NCBI GenBank assembly: GCA_002483105.1
Contig: DLHG01000013.1
Coordinates: forward strand, 1,054,001 to 1,118,000
Length of the DNA: 64,000 nucleotides
Source of the DNA: Bacteroidetes bacterium UBA7674
GTDB taxonomy: Bacteria > Bacteroidota > Bacteroidia > Chitinophagales > Chitinophagaceae
Reading direction: 5' to 3'
Shown here: positions 41,421-50,117 of the stretch, piece by piece
How positions within the stretch are numbered: the stretch's first letter is position 1
How the letters are laid out: each line of letters begins with the position of its first letter
Translations under genes and position numbers: made by a program
Notes under the pieces: generated by a model
Databases searched by the model: none
What the model saw: the letters and a program-made list of their open reading frames with translations, nothing else
Told to the model about the DNA's origin: nothing

Positions 41421-42185
41421 TCAGCTTTCCAGCTCCACAAATACCGGGCAGTGGTCGGAATGCACAATATCAGGATAGATCGTGGCGCTCTTTAACCTGT
41501 CTTTCAAGGTATCTGTTACGCTTATATAATCTATACGCCAGCCCTTGTTATTGGCCCGCGCATTAGCCCTTACTGTCCACCAGCTATATCGGTGTGGGTC
41601 CTGATTGAAATTTCGGAACGTATCCACAAACCCGCTACCAAGGAATTTATCCATCCATGCTCTTTCTTCCGGCAGGAAGCCTGAGCTTTTCTTATTGCTA
41701 ACAGGGTTATGTATATCTATCTCTTTATGTGCAATATTGTAATCACCACAAATAACCAGGTTCGGGCGGGTCTTCCTCAGGTCAGCAATGTATTCATAGA
41801 ATTCATCCAGCCATTGGTATTTATAAGTTTGCCTGATATCGCCGGAAGTACCACTGGGGAAGTAAGCATTCACCACCGTTATATCGCCAAAGTCCAAACG
41901 TATCACCCTACCCTCAGCATCACTCTGCATAATACCATTACCATAGAAAATAGCATCGGGTACATGCTTGGTAAATATGGCAACACCACTATACCCCTTC
42001 TTTTCGGCCGAAAACCAATAGCCATGATAACCCAACGCATCAAACAGCGAGTGATCTACATTTTCCTTTTCTGCTTTTGTCTCTTGCACACAAACCACAT
42101 CTGCAGGGTTTGTCGCCAGCCAGTCTAAAAATCCTTTCCTTATGGCACTCCTGATGCCATTCAGATTGTATGATATTATTCTCAT
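41421..42185 (-). CDS. xth: Exodeoxyribonuclease III
   Basis: The 254-residue protein is an AP endonuclease and 3'-5' exonuclease of base excision repair. It shows MRIISYNLNGIRSAIRKG at the N-terminus, VVCVQETKAEKE with the metal-binding Glu, GDYNIAHKEIDIHNP and the C-terminal SDHCPVFVEL with the catalytic Asp-His. The aromatic GWRIDYI block is typical of ExoA/ExoIII. It lies seven bases downstream of the haem-binding gene, which it probably follows on one transcript. Confidence 0.95.
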   Translation of the reverse strand: MRIISYNLNGIRSAIRKGFLDWLATNPADVVCVQETKAEKENVDHSLFDALGYHGYWFSAEKKGYSGVAIFTKHVPDAIFYGNGIMQSDAEGRVIRLDFGDITVVNAYFPSGTSGDIRQTYKYQWLDEFYEYIADLRKTRPNLVICGDYNIAHKEIDIHNPVSNKKSSGFLPEERAWMDKFLGSGFVDTFRNFNQDPHRYSWWTVRANARANNKGWRIDYISVTDTLKDRLKSATIYPDIVHSDHCPVFVELES

Positions 42186-42192
42186 TAAAATA

Positions 42193-42648
42193 CTATTCTT
42201 TAGTTATTTGGGATCTTAATCCGTCAGCCCAATCAGTAAGTTGCTTGGCTACCTCAGCAGACAGCTTAGCCTCTCCGTGCATCCATGTATAGCTGCTAAG
42301 TGGCATTTCTCCTTCTTTTACCATTTCTGTCACTTCTTCCAGCTTGTGCTTTTGCTTCTTGCCACTGTAAGTACCAAACTGCGAGAAGTTCAATTCACCC
42401 TTGCCCTCTTTCACATGATTGGCCAACCACCAGGCTACAGGTTGTATCCTGTTGTACCAGGGATAAGAAGTATTGTCGCTATGGCAATCGTAGCAAGCTC
42501 TTGCTAATACTTGCTGCACATTGGCAGGAACTGAATACACAGCTTCAATATGTTGAGGAAACGGACCTGCTGACACATTCTTTTGGGGATGAAAGAACTG
42601 TATAATGATCAGCGCTATAAAAAGTATGAGGAATATCTTCTTTAGCAT
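42193..42648 (-). CDS. Haem-binding domain protein (Haem_bd, CxxCH)
   Basis: The 151-residue protein has an N-terminal signal or anchor (about 3-20, LKKIFLILFIALIIIQFF). The rest is the Haem_bd domain: a CYDCH c-type haem motif (about residues 53-57) in ARACYDCHSDNTSYPWYNRIQPVAWWLANHV, and a C-terminal EMPLSSYTWMHGEAKLS with a possible axial ligand. It should be a periplasmic monohaem cytochrome. Electron partner unknown. It is seven bases upstream of xth. Confidence 0.9.
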   Translation of the reverse strand: MLKKIFLILFIALIIIQFFHPQKNVSAGPFPQHIEAVYSVPANVQQVLARACYDCHSDNTSYPWYNRIQPVAWWLANHVKEGKGELNFSQFGTYSGKKQKHKLEEVTEMVKEGEMPLSSYTWMHGEAKLSAEVAKQLTDWADGLRSQITKE

Positions 42649-42720
42649 ATGGATGATTTAATATAATAAATGTAGTGCTAAAATGCAGTATTTCATGGCA
42701 TTAAGACGAAAATAACCCAT

Positions 42721-42756
42721 AAAAAATGTCCTCTCGGCTGAGCCGGGAGGACATTT
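42721..42756 (-). terminator. Terminator after the S9 peptidase gene
   Basis: On the minus strand a 15-base stem (aaatgtcctcccggc with gccgagaggacattt, one mismatch) with a 3-base loop is followed by a T run. Confidence 0.88.
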
Positions 42757-42769
42757 AATTGTTTTTACA

Positions 42770-44785
42770 TTATAAAGTCTCTTTCAGCCATTTGTAGAAC
42801 TCTCGTTGCCATACAAGGGCATTTTGAGGGTGCATTACCCAATGGTTCTCATTCGGCAGGTACAGCAACTTGCTTTTCAGCCCTCTCAGTTGGGCAGCCT
42901 GGAATGCTTCCAAGCCCTGTTCTATCGGTACACGGAAATCTATACCACCTTGTATGATCATGATAGGTGCGTCCCATTTAGCCACATAGTTACTCGGGTT
43001 AAAGCGATCATAACCTGCAGGTACATTCCTGCTCCAGTAGTTACCACCTAAGTCCCAATTAGCAAACCAAAGTTCTTCGGTAGTACCATACCAGCTCTTC
43101 ATGTCAAAGAGGCCATCATGAGAAATAAAAGTCTTGAACCTGCCATCATGGATACCCGCCAACATGAACACACTGTATCCACCATAGCTGGCGCCTACGC
43201 AGCCCAACCTGTCTTTATCAACATAATCTTCTTCAGATACTGCATCAATAGCAGCAAGATAGTCACGCATAGGTTGTCCACCCCAGTCGCCACTAATGTC
43301 TTCATTCCACTTAGTTCCCCATCCCGGCATACCGCGACGGTTAGGAGCTACTACTATATAACCGTTAGCAGCCATCAACTGAAAATTCCAGCGGAAGCTG
43401 TAGAACTGCGATAGTGCAGATTGCGGTCCGCCCTGGCAATACAACAGTGTAGGATATTTCTTAGCAGGGTCAAAATCGGGCGGATAGATCACCCATACAC
43501 CCATTTCCTTATTATCGCTGGTGCGAACCATTCTCAGCTCGGTTCTGCTTAGGCCAATCTTACTATAAATATTGTCATTCTCATGGCTCAGTTTACGCAT
43601 CTTGCCATCATTCAGGTCAACGGCATATAATTCTGCAGCATGATTCATATCTGTGCGGGTCACTACCAGTTCATCTCCTGACTGGCCTACGATACCATTC
43701 ACATCAAACTTACCATCAGTAATGCGTTCTACCACCGGCATAATGCGGCTGTTCAGATTAGCTGGAACATTCACTGCAAATAATTGCTCTGTTCCTCTCC
43801 ATGCAGCAACGAAGTATATTTCCTTGCCATCTTCCGACCATTTGAAGCCTCCTGCAGACTCATCCCAGTTTGCAGTAAGGTTTATTTTGCTGCCATCAGT
43901 GGTGTTCATTACGATGATGTCCACCTTGTCTGCTTCATAGCCGTCCCTGGCCATGCTGGTAAATGCCAGCTTGCTACCATCAGGACTGTACGATGGGGAC
44001 ATATCATATCCCATCATACCCTTTGTGGGGTTGCTGGTCTCACCGGAGGCTATATCAAAATAGTACAAGTCGGTATTTGTGCTTTGTGCGTATTCTTTGC
44101 CTGCTTTCTTTTTGCACACATACAGCAGGCCGCTGTTGTCCGGATTCCATACTATATCCTCCGCTCCGCCAAATGGTTTCTGTGGACAATCATATGGTTG
44201 GCCTTCCATTATATCTACAGGCTTCTTCCCTTTTACAGAAGTAATGAATACGTGCGAGTACTTGCCATCTTCCCACGTATCCCAGTGGCGGTAATTCAGA
44301 TCTGTATATATCTGTGCAGTTGTTTTAGGTAAGTCAGGGTATATATCTGTACCGTTCATTGGAGTTACCAACACTTCCTTGGAGAAAGCGATGTACTTAC
44401 CATTGGGCGATACCACTATGTTCTCAGCACCTGCTAGTCCTGCGTATAAAACACTCCAGCTCTTTCCTGAATTGTTACTAACGTACACATTATTGCCACC
44501 CGTAGCATACCAGTTCTTTCCATCTCTCTGGAAAACACTTTTACCCGCGGGCGCAGCCATTTGAGTGCGTTGTCCTGTAGCTACGTTAATAGCATAATTA
44601 GTACTGTTGCTTTTTTCGGTCTTGGTATCATACTGGCGGGAGCCATAGAATACCTGGCTACCATCCGCACTTATACCCATCGGGCTGATGCGTTTCAGTT
44701 TCCACAATAATTCAGGGGTCATTTTACTCTGCCCGTATCCATTTATCGCCGACAGGAGTAAAAGGGAAAGAAATAGTTTTTTCAT
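42770..44785 (-). CDS. S9 family peptidase (prolyl-oligopeptidase fold)
   Basis: The protein has a signal peptide (MKKLFLSLLLLSAINGYGQ), a beta-propeller domain (about 20-410) and a C-terminal alpha/beta-hydrolase domain. The catalytic Ser is in GASYGGY, the Asp in GGIDFRVPIEQG and the His in NENHWV; the block LLYCQGGPQSALSQFYSFRWN precedes. It resembles dipeptidyl or acylaminoacyl peptidases, exported to the periplasm. The ATG at 44785 is chosen because it begins the signal peptide; an in-frame start at 44890 would extend into the upstream gene. It is co-transcribed with the Ig-like lipoprotein gene, 31 bases upstream. Confidence 0.92.
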   Translation of the reverse strand: MKKLFLSLLLLSAINGYGQSKMTPELLWKLKRISPMGISADGSQVFYGSRQYDTKTEKSNSTNYAINVATGQRTQMAAPAGKSVFQRDGKNWYATGGNNVYVSNNSGKSWSVLYAGLAGAENIVVSPNGKYIAFSKEVLVTPMNGTDIYPDLPKTTAQIYTDLNYRHWDTWEDGKYSHVFITSVKGKKPVDIMEGQPYDCPQKPFGGAEDIVWNPDNSGLLYVCKKKAGKEYAQSTNTDLYYFDIASGETSNPTKGMMGYDMSPSYSPDGSKLAFTSMARDGYEADKVDIIVMNTTDGSKINLTANWDESAGGFKWSEDGKEIYFVAAWRGTEQLFAVNVPANLNSRIMPVVERITDGKFDVNGIVGQSGDELVVTRTDMNHAAELYAVDLNDGKMRKLSHENDNIYSKIGLSRTELRMVRTSDNKEMGVWVIYPPDFDPAKKYPTLLYCQGGPQSALSQFYSFRWNFQLMAANGYIVVAPNRRGMPGWGTKWNEDISGDWGGQPMRDYLAAIDAVSEEDYVDKDRLGCVGASYGGYSVFMLAGIHDGRFKTFISHDGLFDMKSWYGTTEELWFANWDLGGNYWSRNVPAGYDRFNPSNYVAKWDAPIMIIQGGIDFRVPIEQGLEAFQAAQLRGLKSKLLYLPNENHWVMHPQNALVWQREFYKWLKETL

Positions 44786-44816
44786 AAATATCCAATTACA
44801 GGCTATAAAAATATAT

Positions 44817-46322
44817 TTATTTTCGGGTATCCCTATCACGCTTATCGGGTGATGGCTTTCTGCCCATTTGAGGTTTGTCAGTAATCTCAAAGTCTATCAC
44901 ATTTTCCCAGGCAGCCTTCAATGTGATGGGCTGTGCATAAGGTATTACCAGCTCCGGTTGCTTTTTCAGTAAAAGATCACCTGTATCCCACATGCCATTT
45001 TCATTCTCATCCACTATAATACGCATGTTATAGCTACCCGGCTGTAGCAGTTTTATAGAGATAGTCGTGTCACTTACAGGTTTGTTATAGATGGTATCTT
45101 TGTCCATCTTTATCAGTAGCACATACTTATTGCTCATGTACTTCCCGGGCAGGTTCACCTTCATCTTGCTATAATCATCATCCCGCTTGGTATGGAATAT
45201 ATATTTTGAAGGCATTGTTTCAATACCCGCGCTGTCCTTGGCAAAACCTTTCAAGAGGCGCAATGTGTAAACAGCATCTTCTTTCCATGCCGAAGTAAGT
45301 ACTAGCACATTGTCCCTGACAGAGTCAATATATCCTGTAAATGGCATCACAGTTGTGCTATCCACTGTCATCGTGATCTTTGCTGCGTTAAACTCTGTAA
45401 TGGGTCGGTTAAAAGATATTTCCAGCGGCTTTATGATCTCTTTACTACGCTTGCTCACATTCGAGGTATCTACCGCAACAGTATAAGCAAGTTCTTCTGC
45501 TTTCTCCTCTTTACCATCCCTGTTCTTTCCCATTGATGTCTTTGCACGCTTGGTATCCACAAATACACTATCTGTCATTGAGGTATCTTGTATTTCCTCA
45601 AATGTCCTGAGCAATATGGTTGCGGCAAATGTATCTCCGGCTTTCACTAACTCTTCCTGGAAAGCGATCTTCTCCTGTCCTCCATCGTATATCAGGTTGT
45701 CGTTGCCATCTTTCAGGCCATATATACGGAATTGCTTTGCGGGTAATCCCTTTACAGCAAAACTGCCATTAGCTTCTACCCTGCCAATGTATAAAGGGCG
45801 GCTGCGTATAATGGCACTATCATCTACAGAAGCATTATAAAGCAGTATAACCACTCCCGTATCGGGCAAGCCCGTTCGTGCACTTATTACCTTTCCCCTT
45901 ACTTCCAATGAGTCAAAATAGTTTCCGGTACTGAATATGTAGGTCAGTCCCGAGATCTTATTGTCTTCATGAATGTCCTTAACAGAGGCGCCAAATGTGA
46001 TCCGGTAGGTAGTATTCTCCTGTAAGAGCGAGTCAGGTATCTTTACGGTAACTTTTTTGTTCAGGCTGGTAACAGTCGGGGGTATAGACAAAAGTGGCGA
46101 TATCTGTATCTCTTTAGCTACGTCATTGAGCGCAATAAACTCATCAAAACGTATCACTATTTCATTTACCCTCGTATTCAGTTGCGAGTCAGCAGGAGTT
46201 ATGGAAACAAGCTTCGGAGGCTGGGTATCTTTTTTCCCGCCTTCCAGGTTGGCCACGCTGGCACAACCTGCACATATGCAAAACAAGAGCAATACAAATA
46301 ATAAACGGCTGTGGCGACTCAT
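44817..46322 (-). CDS. Lipoprotein with Ig-like (SbsA/Big_5-type) domains
   Basis: From the ATG at 46322 the protein has 501 residues and a lipoprotein signal (SRHSRLLFVLLLFCICAGC). The first module (about 40-130) is a Big_5 Ig-like domain: PPKLVSITPADSQLNTRVNE, FDEFIALNDV and NTTYRITFGASVKDIHEDNK. Then follow a carboxypeptidase-regulatory-like beta segment (about 145-240), a second Ig-like block, and a C-terminal basic tail (GRKPSPDKRDRDTRK). It should be on the periplasmic or outer surface of the outer membrane. Function unknown. The long frame in fact starts at 46376, but only 46322 yields a signal peptide. Confidence 0.85.
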   Translation of the reverse strand: MSRHSRLLFVLLLFCICAGCASVANLEGGKKDTQPPKLVSITPADSQLNTRVNEIVIRFDEFIALNDVAKEIQISPLLSIPPTVTSLNKKVTVKIPDSLLQENTTYRITFGASVKDIHEDNKISGLTYIFSTGNYFDSLEVRGKVISARTGLPDTGVVILLYNASVDDSAIIRSRPLYIGRVEANGSFAVKGLPAKQFRIYGLKDGNDNLIYDGGQEKIAFQEELVKAGDTFAATILLRTFEEIQDTSMTDSVFVDTKRAKTSMGKNRDGKEEKAEELAYTVAVDTSNVSKRSKEIIKPLEISFNRPITEFNAAKITMTVDSTTVMPFTGYIDSVRDNVLVLTSAWKEDAVYTLRLLKGFAKDSAGIETMPSKYIFHTKRDDDYSKMKVNLPGKYMSNKYVLLIKMDKDTIYNKPVSDTTISIKLLQPGSYNMRIIVDENENGMWDTGDLLLKKQPELVIPYAQPITLKAAWENVIDFEITDKPQMGRKPSPDKRDRDTRK

Positions 46323-46473
46323 CGGAGGCTCAAAAATAGCATATAAGCGGCAAATACCCACTCTTATAAAGGACACTAATGACCTTATTATAAATAAAGA
46401 AGATCAGCAGCACGCCGTTTGCAGCTATTTCAGTAATCTTGCTTACCCGTTCATATAAAACCGGGCGCTTCAT

Positions 46474-47016
46474 ATGCTTCTTTCTGTATTATTTTTCTTC
46501 AAATTCTTATTCTTCGCACCTCCCGCGGGCGACAACGTTCCCGCCAGCATTTATGACTTTAAAGTAGAGTCATTGGAAGGGGGTAAAATAGACTTCGCTA
46601 AATACAAGGGCAAGAAAATACTGATCGTCAATACTGCTTCAGAATGTGGTTACACACCTCAGTATGAAGGATTGGAAGAATTATATAAAAAGCATAAAGA
46701 CAAATTGGTAATCATAGGTTTCCCTGCCAATAACTTCGGTGGACAAGAACCAGGCTCTAACGAAGAGATCGCGGGATTCTGTAAAAAGAACTATGGTGTT
46801 ACATTCCCTATGGCTGCAAAAATTGAAGTAAAAGGAAAAGACATGGCTCCCATCTACCACTGGTTGACGGAAAAAAAATACAACAACTTTGCAGACAATA
46901 CGGTGAAATGGAACTTCAATAAATTCCTCATAGACGAAAATGGAAAACTCATTGGCTACTATGGCTCCAAAGTAAAACCTAATGACGCTGAATTACTAAA
47001 AGCGATTGAACAATAA
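46474..47016 (+). CDS. Glutathione peroxidase, Cys-type, exported
   Basis: The 180-residue thioredoxin-fold peroxidase has the active Cys58 in NTASECGYTPQYEGL, the Gln/Trp partners in FPANNFGGQEPGS and VKWNFNKFLID, and the usual C-terminal block. It is the Cys form, so it probably uses thioredoxin rather than glutathione. The first 18 residues (MLLSVLFFFKFLFFAPPAG) are strongly hydrophobic and resemble a signal peptide or anchor, so it may be periplasmic. It defends against hydroperoxides. A perfect terminator follows at once. Confidence 0.93.
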   Translation: MLLSVLFFFKFLFFAPPAGDNVPASIYDFKVESLEGGKIDFAKYKGKKILIVNTASECGYTPQYEGLEELYKKHKDKLVIIGFPANNFGGQEPGSNEEIAGFCKKNYGVTFPMAAKIEVKGKDMAPIYHWLTEKKYNNFADNTVKWNFNKFLIDENGKLIGYYGSKVKPNDAELLKAIEQ

Positions 47017-47050
47017 AAAAAAGCGCGGTGTCTCCACCGCGCTTTTTTTA
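47017..47050. terminator. Terminator between peroxidase and Gly/Tyr-rich protein genes
   Basis: The arms aaaaaagcgcggtg and caccgcgctttttt form a perfect 14-base stem around a 4-base loop. With A and T runs on both sides it can end both convergent genes. Confidence 0.92.
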
Positions 47051-47055
47051 TCTCA

Positions 47056-47490
47056 TTACCAGCCGCGACTGCTGTTGAAACTACCGGAAAATCCCGGTGT
47101 GTTTACATTCACAGAAACACCACTTCCACCATAATAACCACCCTGGTTATATCCATAACCGCCGTAGTAATTATTATTAATAGGAGGGGTCGCATATACA
47201 GGTCGCACTACACGAGCATAACGTGGCGGACAATTGTTGTAACCACGATAAACAACCTGCCTGTTATTATACCTCGGCCCACAATTATTGTTGTTATAAT
47301 AAACCCGTTGTGGCTGTGCATATCGTGGCGGACAGTATCGACTGCTACCATTGCCATATCCATTGCCATATCCATTGCCGTAGCCACCACCGTGCCGGCC
47401 TCTCCCTCTGTGCTGGGCATCCGCACTTTCCGAAATCATCACCGAAGCCAATGCACAAGCCATTGCCGCAGCAAGCATCTTTAATTTCAT
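47056..47490 (-). CDS. Secreted Gly/Asn/Tyr-rich low-complexity protein
   Basis: From the ATG at 47490 the protein has 144 residues. A signal peptide (MKLKMLAAAMACALASVMISESADA) leads into a mature part that is almost all Gly, Asn, Tyr, Arg and Pro: a GYGNGYGNGYGNG tract, three copies of RY(C)PPRYA-like or GPRYNN segments, and YGGYGYNQGG. A second start at 47499 is possible. Cys-Pro-Pro (SSRYCPPRYA, NNCPPRYAR) and Gly repeats suggest a disordered, surface or periplasmic protein. No family or function is recognised. It lies beside another low-complexity secreted protein gene on the same strand. Confidence 0.7.
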   Translation of the reverse strand: MKLKMLAAAMACALASVMISESADAQHRGRGRHGGGYGNGYGNGYGNGSSRYCPPRYAQPQRVYYNNNNCGPRYNNRQVVYRGYNNCPPRYARVVRPVYATPPINNNYYGGYGYNQGGYYGGSGVSVNVNTPGFSGSFNSSRGW

Positions 47491-47550
47491 ACTCCACATT
47501 TTTAAAAGTTAAACAATCTTATCTGAGTAGTGTAAGACAATCGCCATGCC

Positions 47551-47580
47551 AAAAAAAAGCGCCCTCAAATGAAGGCGCTT
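47551..47580 (-). terminator. Terminator of the His/Pro-rich protein gene
   Basis: On the minus strand the arms aagcgcc and ggcgctt pair over 7 bases, extended by TCA/TGA inside, and are followed by eight T. Confidence 0.8.
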
Positions 47581-47602
47581 GAATTCTTATATTGTCGTGC
47601 TA

Positions 47603-47947
47603 TTACCTGAGTCCGGGATGTGGTGGCAATGGTATGTTCCTCGGATGTGGTGGTAAAGGAATATTCCTGGGATGCGGTGGTACCGGTACCGGCACTACTC
47701 TCGGTCTTGGCGGTGCAGGTGCGTATACCCTTGGCGCAGGTGCATAAGCGCGCCTGTAGGTTGTCCTGTGCGCCGGAGCGTAACGTGCCCTGTGCGGATG
47801 GCCTTTCTTATAATGTCCGTGGCCATGTCCACGATGCTGATAATGTTTTTTATAATGCTTGTTGTGTCGTTGCGCCTCAGCTGTATTCAGGCCAATACCC
47901 AAAAACATAGCCATAAAGATCGTCAGCGTTACTATTATCCGTTTCAT
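47603..47947 (-). CDS. Secreted His/Pro/Arg-rich low-complexity protein
   Basis: The 114-residue protein has a signal peptide (MKRIIVTLTIFMAMFLGIGLNTAEA). The mature part falls into a His/Lys/Gly-rich half (HNKHYKKHYQHRGHGHGHYKK) and a Pro-rich half with RVYAPAPPRPRVVPVPVP and two exact copies of PPHPRNIPL, then PPHPGLR. The His tract could bind metal ions such as Ni, Cu or Zn (inference). It is highly basic. No family is recognised. Together with the Gly/Tyr-rich neighbour it makes a pair of small exported low-complexity proteins. Confidence 0.7.
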   Translation of the reverse strand: MKRIIVTLTIFMAMFLGIGLNTAEAQRHNKHYKKHYQHRGHGHGHYKKGHPHRARYAPAHRTTYRRAYAPAPRVYAPAPPRPRVVPVPVPPHPRNIPLPPHPRNIPLPPHPGLR

Positions 47948-48122
47948 AAAAAATCCGTTTTAATGAACAATGTCATTTCGTGATAAGGGTAATGCAAGCA
48001 CCAGACCAACAAAAGTTAAGATAATGCGAAGTACCTGATAATCAACAACATAAAACTTACAATTAGATAAACGCACTATGAGATATTTGCACCTTTTTGT
48101 GGATATTATTTACCAATTAATG

Positions 48123-48158
48123 TCAAAAAAATCAGCCAGGCTGTGCGGCCTGACTGAT
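48123..48158 (-). terminator. Terminator after the second biotin carboxylase gene
   Basis: On the minus strand the arms tcagtcaggc and gcctggctga pair over 10 bases with one mismatch around a 6-base loop, followed by a T run. It closes the uvrC operon. Confidence 0.85.
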
Positions 48159-48181
48159 GAGTTTAGTATCACTAAGTGTTG

Positions 48182-49663
48182 TTATCTTCTTTTTAGTTTC
48201 CAGTTGCTGGCGGTGCCATTAACGGATTGTACAACAGGCTCCTGTTTTTTCCCTTTATCCCACAGAAACCCGGTGAGCAATGCAGCCACTTCATCCGTAT
48301 CCGCACTAGTGTCCGTCAGGTATTCAGGCTTGTAATACTTCTCTATAAACTTGGTATCAAAATCCCCTTTCCTGAATGGCTCGGTCTGTACAGCCCATTT
48401 CCCGAAGTTTAATGTTGTCTGTATACCTTGTATATAATACTCATCCACCGCTCTGCAAAGACGCTCAATCGCTTCATCACGTGTAGCACCATGCACTACC
48501 AGCTTGGCAATCATCGGATCGTAGAATATAGGTATCGCTTGTCCTTGCTCATATCCATCATCCACTCTTACTCCCGGCCCCTTAGGTGGCTGATACATTT
48601 CAAGTGTTCCGGTATCAGGCAGGAAATTATTCACAGGGTCTTCCGCACATACGCGCAACTCTATTGAGTGTCCGTTTATTTTCAGCTCATCCTGTGTAAA
48701 TGAAAGTTTATTTCCCCTCGCCACATTTATCTGTTCTTTCACCAGGTCTATACCGGTGATCATTTCCGTAACACAATGTTCTACTTGCAAGCGGGTATTC
48801 ATTTCCAGGAAGTAAAAATTCAGATCGTTATCCACCAGGAACTCTACTGTACCCGCACCGTAATAATTACATGACTTAGCTACATTCACAGCACATTCAC
48901 CCATTGCTTTACGTATATCGGGCGTAAGACAACTGGATGGCGCTTCTTCGATCAACTTCTGGTGACGACGCTGAATAGAGCACTCGCGCTCAAAAAGATA
49001 AACGCAGTTGCCATGCTGATCGCCTATCAACTGTATCTCTATGTGCTTGGGCGAAGCAACATACTTTTCTATAAACACATCATCATTACCAAAGGAACTC
49101 AAAGCTTCATTTTGCGCCATCTTCATCTGGCTTTCCAGTTCTTCTTCATGGTTTACCACACGCATACCTTTACCCCCACCACCTGCAGATGCTTTGATGA
49201 GTATTGGGTAACCGGCTTTTTTTGCTACTGCTTTTGCTTCCGCTACATTCGTAACCGGTTCTTCCATTCCTGGAACCATCGGTACATTAAATTTCTTCGC
49301 TGCTTGTTTCGCTGCTATCTTGCTCCCCATCATTTCGATAGAGTATGCAGACGGGCCGACAAATATTAACCCCGCATCAGATACCGCTTTAGAAAAAGAT
49401 GCATTTTCACTCAGGAAACCATAACCGGGGTGTATCGCATCAGCACCTGTTTGTTTAGCTACTTCTATTATCTTATCTGCACGCAGGTACGATTGAGAAG
49501 ATGGTGCAGGGCCTATACAAAAGGCTTCATCTGCATAGCGCACAAAAGGCATATTCCTGTCCGCTTCTGAAAATACAGCTACGGTCTTTATACCCATTTC
49601 TTTTGCAGAGCGCATCACTCGCATTGCTATTTCACCACGATTGGCTATAAGTAATTTTTGCAT
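48182..49663 (-). CDS. Second biotin carboxylase (acyl-CoA carboxylase subunit)
   Basis: The 493-residue protein is a biotin carboxylase paralogous to the one at 1985, sharing NRGEIAMRVMR, GGGGKGMR, ECSIQRRHQKLIEEAPS and EMNTRLQVEH. It is longer at the C-terminus (GFLWDKGKKQEPVVQSVNG and a basic end) and lacks the biotinyl domain seen in fused PCC/MCC alpha chains. It probably serves propionyl-CoA or another acyl-CoA carboxylase, with the carrier and carboxyltransferase encoded elsewhere. It is the last gene of a minus-strand run with DUF983 and uvrC, 22 bases after DUF983. Confidence 0.92.
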   Translation of the reverse strand: MQKLLIANRGEIAMRVMRSAKEMGIKTVAVFSEADRNMPFVRYADEAFCIGPAPSSQSYLRADKIIEVAKQTGADAIHPGYGFLSENASFSKAVSDAGLIFVGPSAYSIEMMGSKIAAKQAAKKFNVPMVPGMEEPVTNVAEAKAVAKKAGYPILIKASAGGGGKGMRVVNHEEELESQMKMAQNEALSSFGNDDVFIEKYVASPKHIEIQLIGDQHGNCVYLFERECSIQRRHQKLIEEAPSSCLTPDIRKAMGECAVNVAKSCNYYGAGTVEFLVDNDLNFYFLEMNTRLQVEHCVTEMITGIDLVKEQINVARGNKLSFTQDELKINGHSIELRVCAEDPVNNFLPDTGTLEMYQPPKGPGVRVDDGYEQGQAIPIFYDPMIAKLVVHGATRDEAIERLCRAVDEYYIQGIQTTLNFGKWAVQTEPFRKGDFDTKFIEKYYKPEYLTDTSADTDEVAALLTGFLWDKGKKQEPVVQSVNGTASNWKLKRR

Positions 49664-49685
49664 TCAGCTAATTTAATCGTTTAAT

Positions 49686-50090
49686 TTACTTTACTACCTC
49701 ACCATTCTTTGTCTTTCCATAAGGAACATAAAAATACAGGTATAACATCCTGGACATGCGCATCAGCCAGGGTTGCATCAGCAGTACTACTATTGTACTT
49801 ACTAACAAGCAGGTTTCAACGCTGTTGTCTTTATAAGAAAGCCCGAATATAATGTGATACCATATAAAATTCAGCATAAAGATGATCACGGTAAGGGCAT
49901 AATTAATACCGCCACCGTTATTTTGCTCACTCACCATTTTCTGCCCGCAAACCGCACACTTAGGTTTCATCTTCACCAACTGTCCTAACGGGAATATCCA
50001 CTTATTCTCAAATACCTGCCCCTTTCTGCAACTAGGGCATCTTTTCTTGAAAAGCGCAATGAAAACATTAGGCTTATGTTCTGAGGACAT
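49686..50090 (-). CDS. DUF983 family membrane protein
   Basis: The 134-residue protein starts with a zinc-ribbon-like part: CPSCRKGQVFEN (about 18-29) and CAVCGQKM (about 45-52). Two or three membrane segments follow (about 60-83, 90-112). This is the DUF983 layout, of unknown function, found in many Bacteroidota and alphaproteobacteria. It lies 27 bases downstream of uvrC and 22 bases upstream of the biotin carboxylase gene. Confidence 0.88.
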   Translation of the reverse strand: MSSEHKPNVFIALFKKRCPSCRKGQVFENKWIFPLGQLVKMKPKCAVCGQKMVSEQNNGGGINYALTVIIFMLNFIWYHIIFGLSYKDNSVETCLLVSTIVVLLMQPWLMRMSRMLYLYFYVPYGKTKNGEVVK

Positions 50091-50117
50091 GAAGAAATTT
50101 TCGCAAAGTTAACAATT

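Noticed and set aside
47335..47390. Tandem repeats that could suggest a CRISPR array
   Set aside because: The 12-base units code for GYGN in frame and have no spacers.
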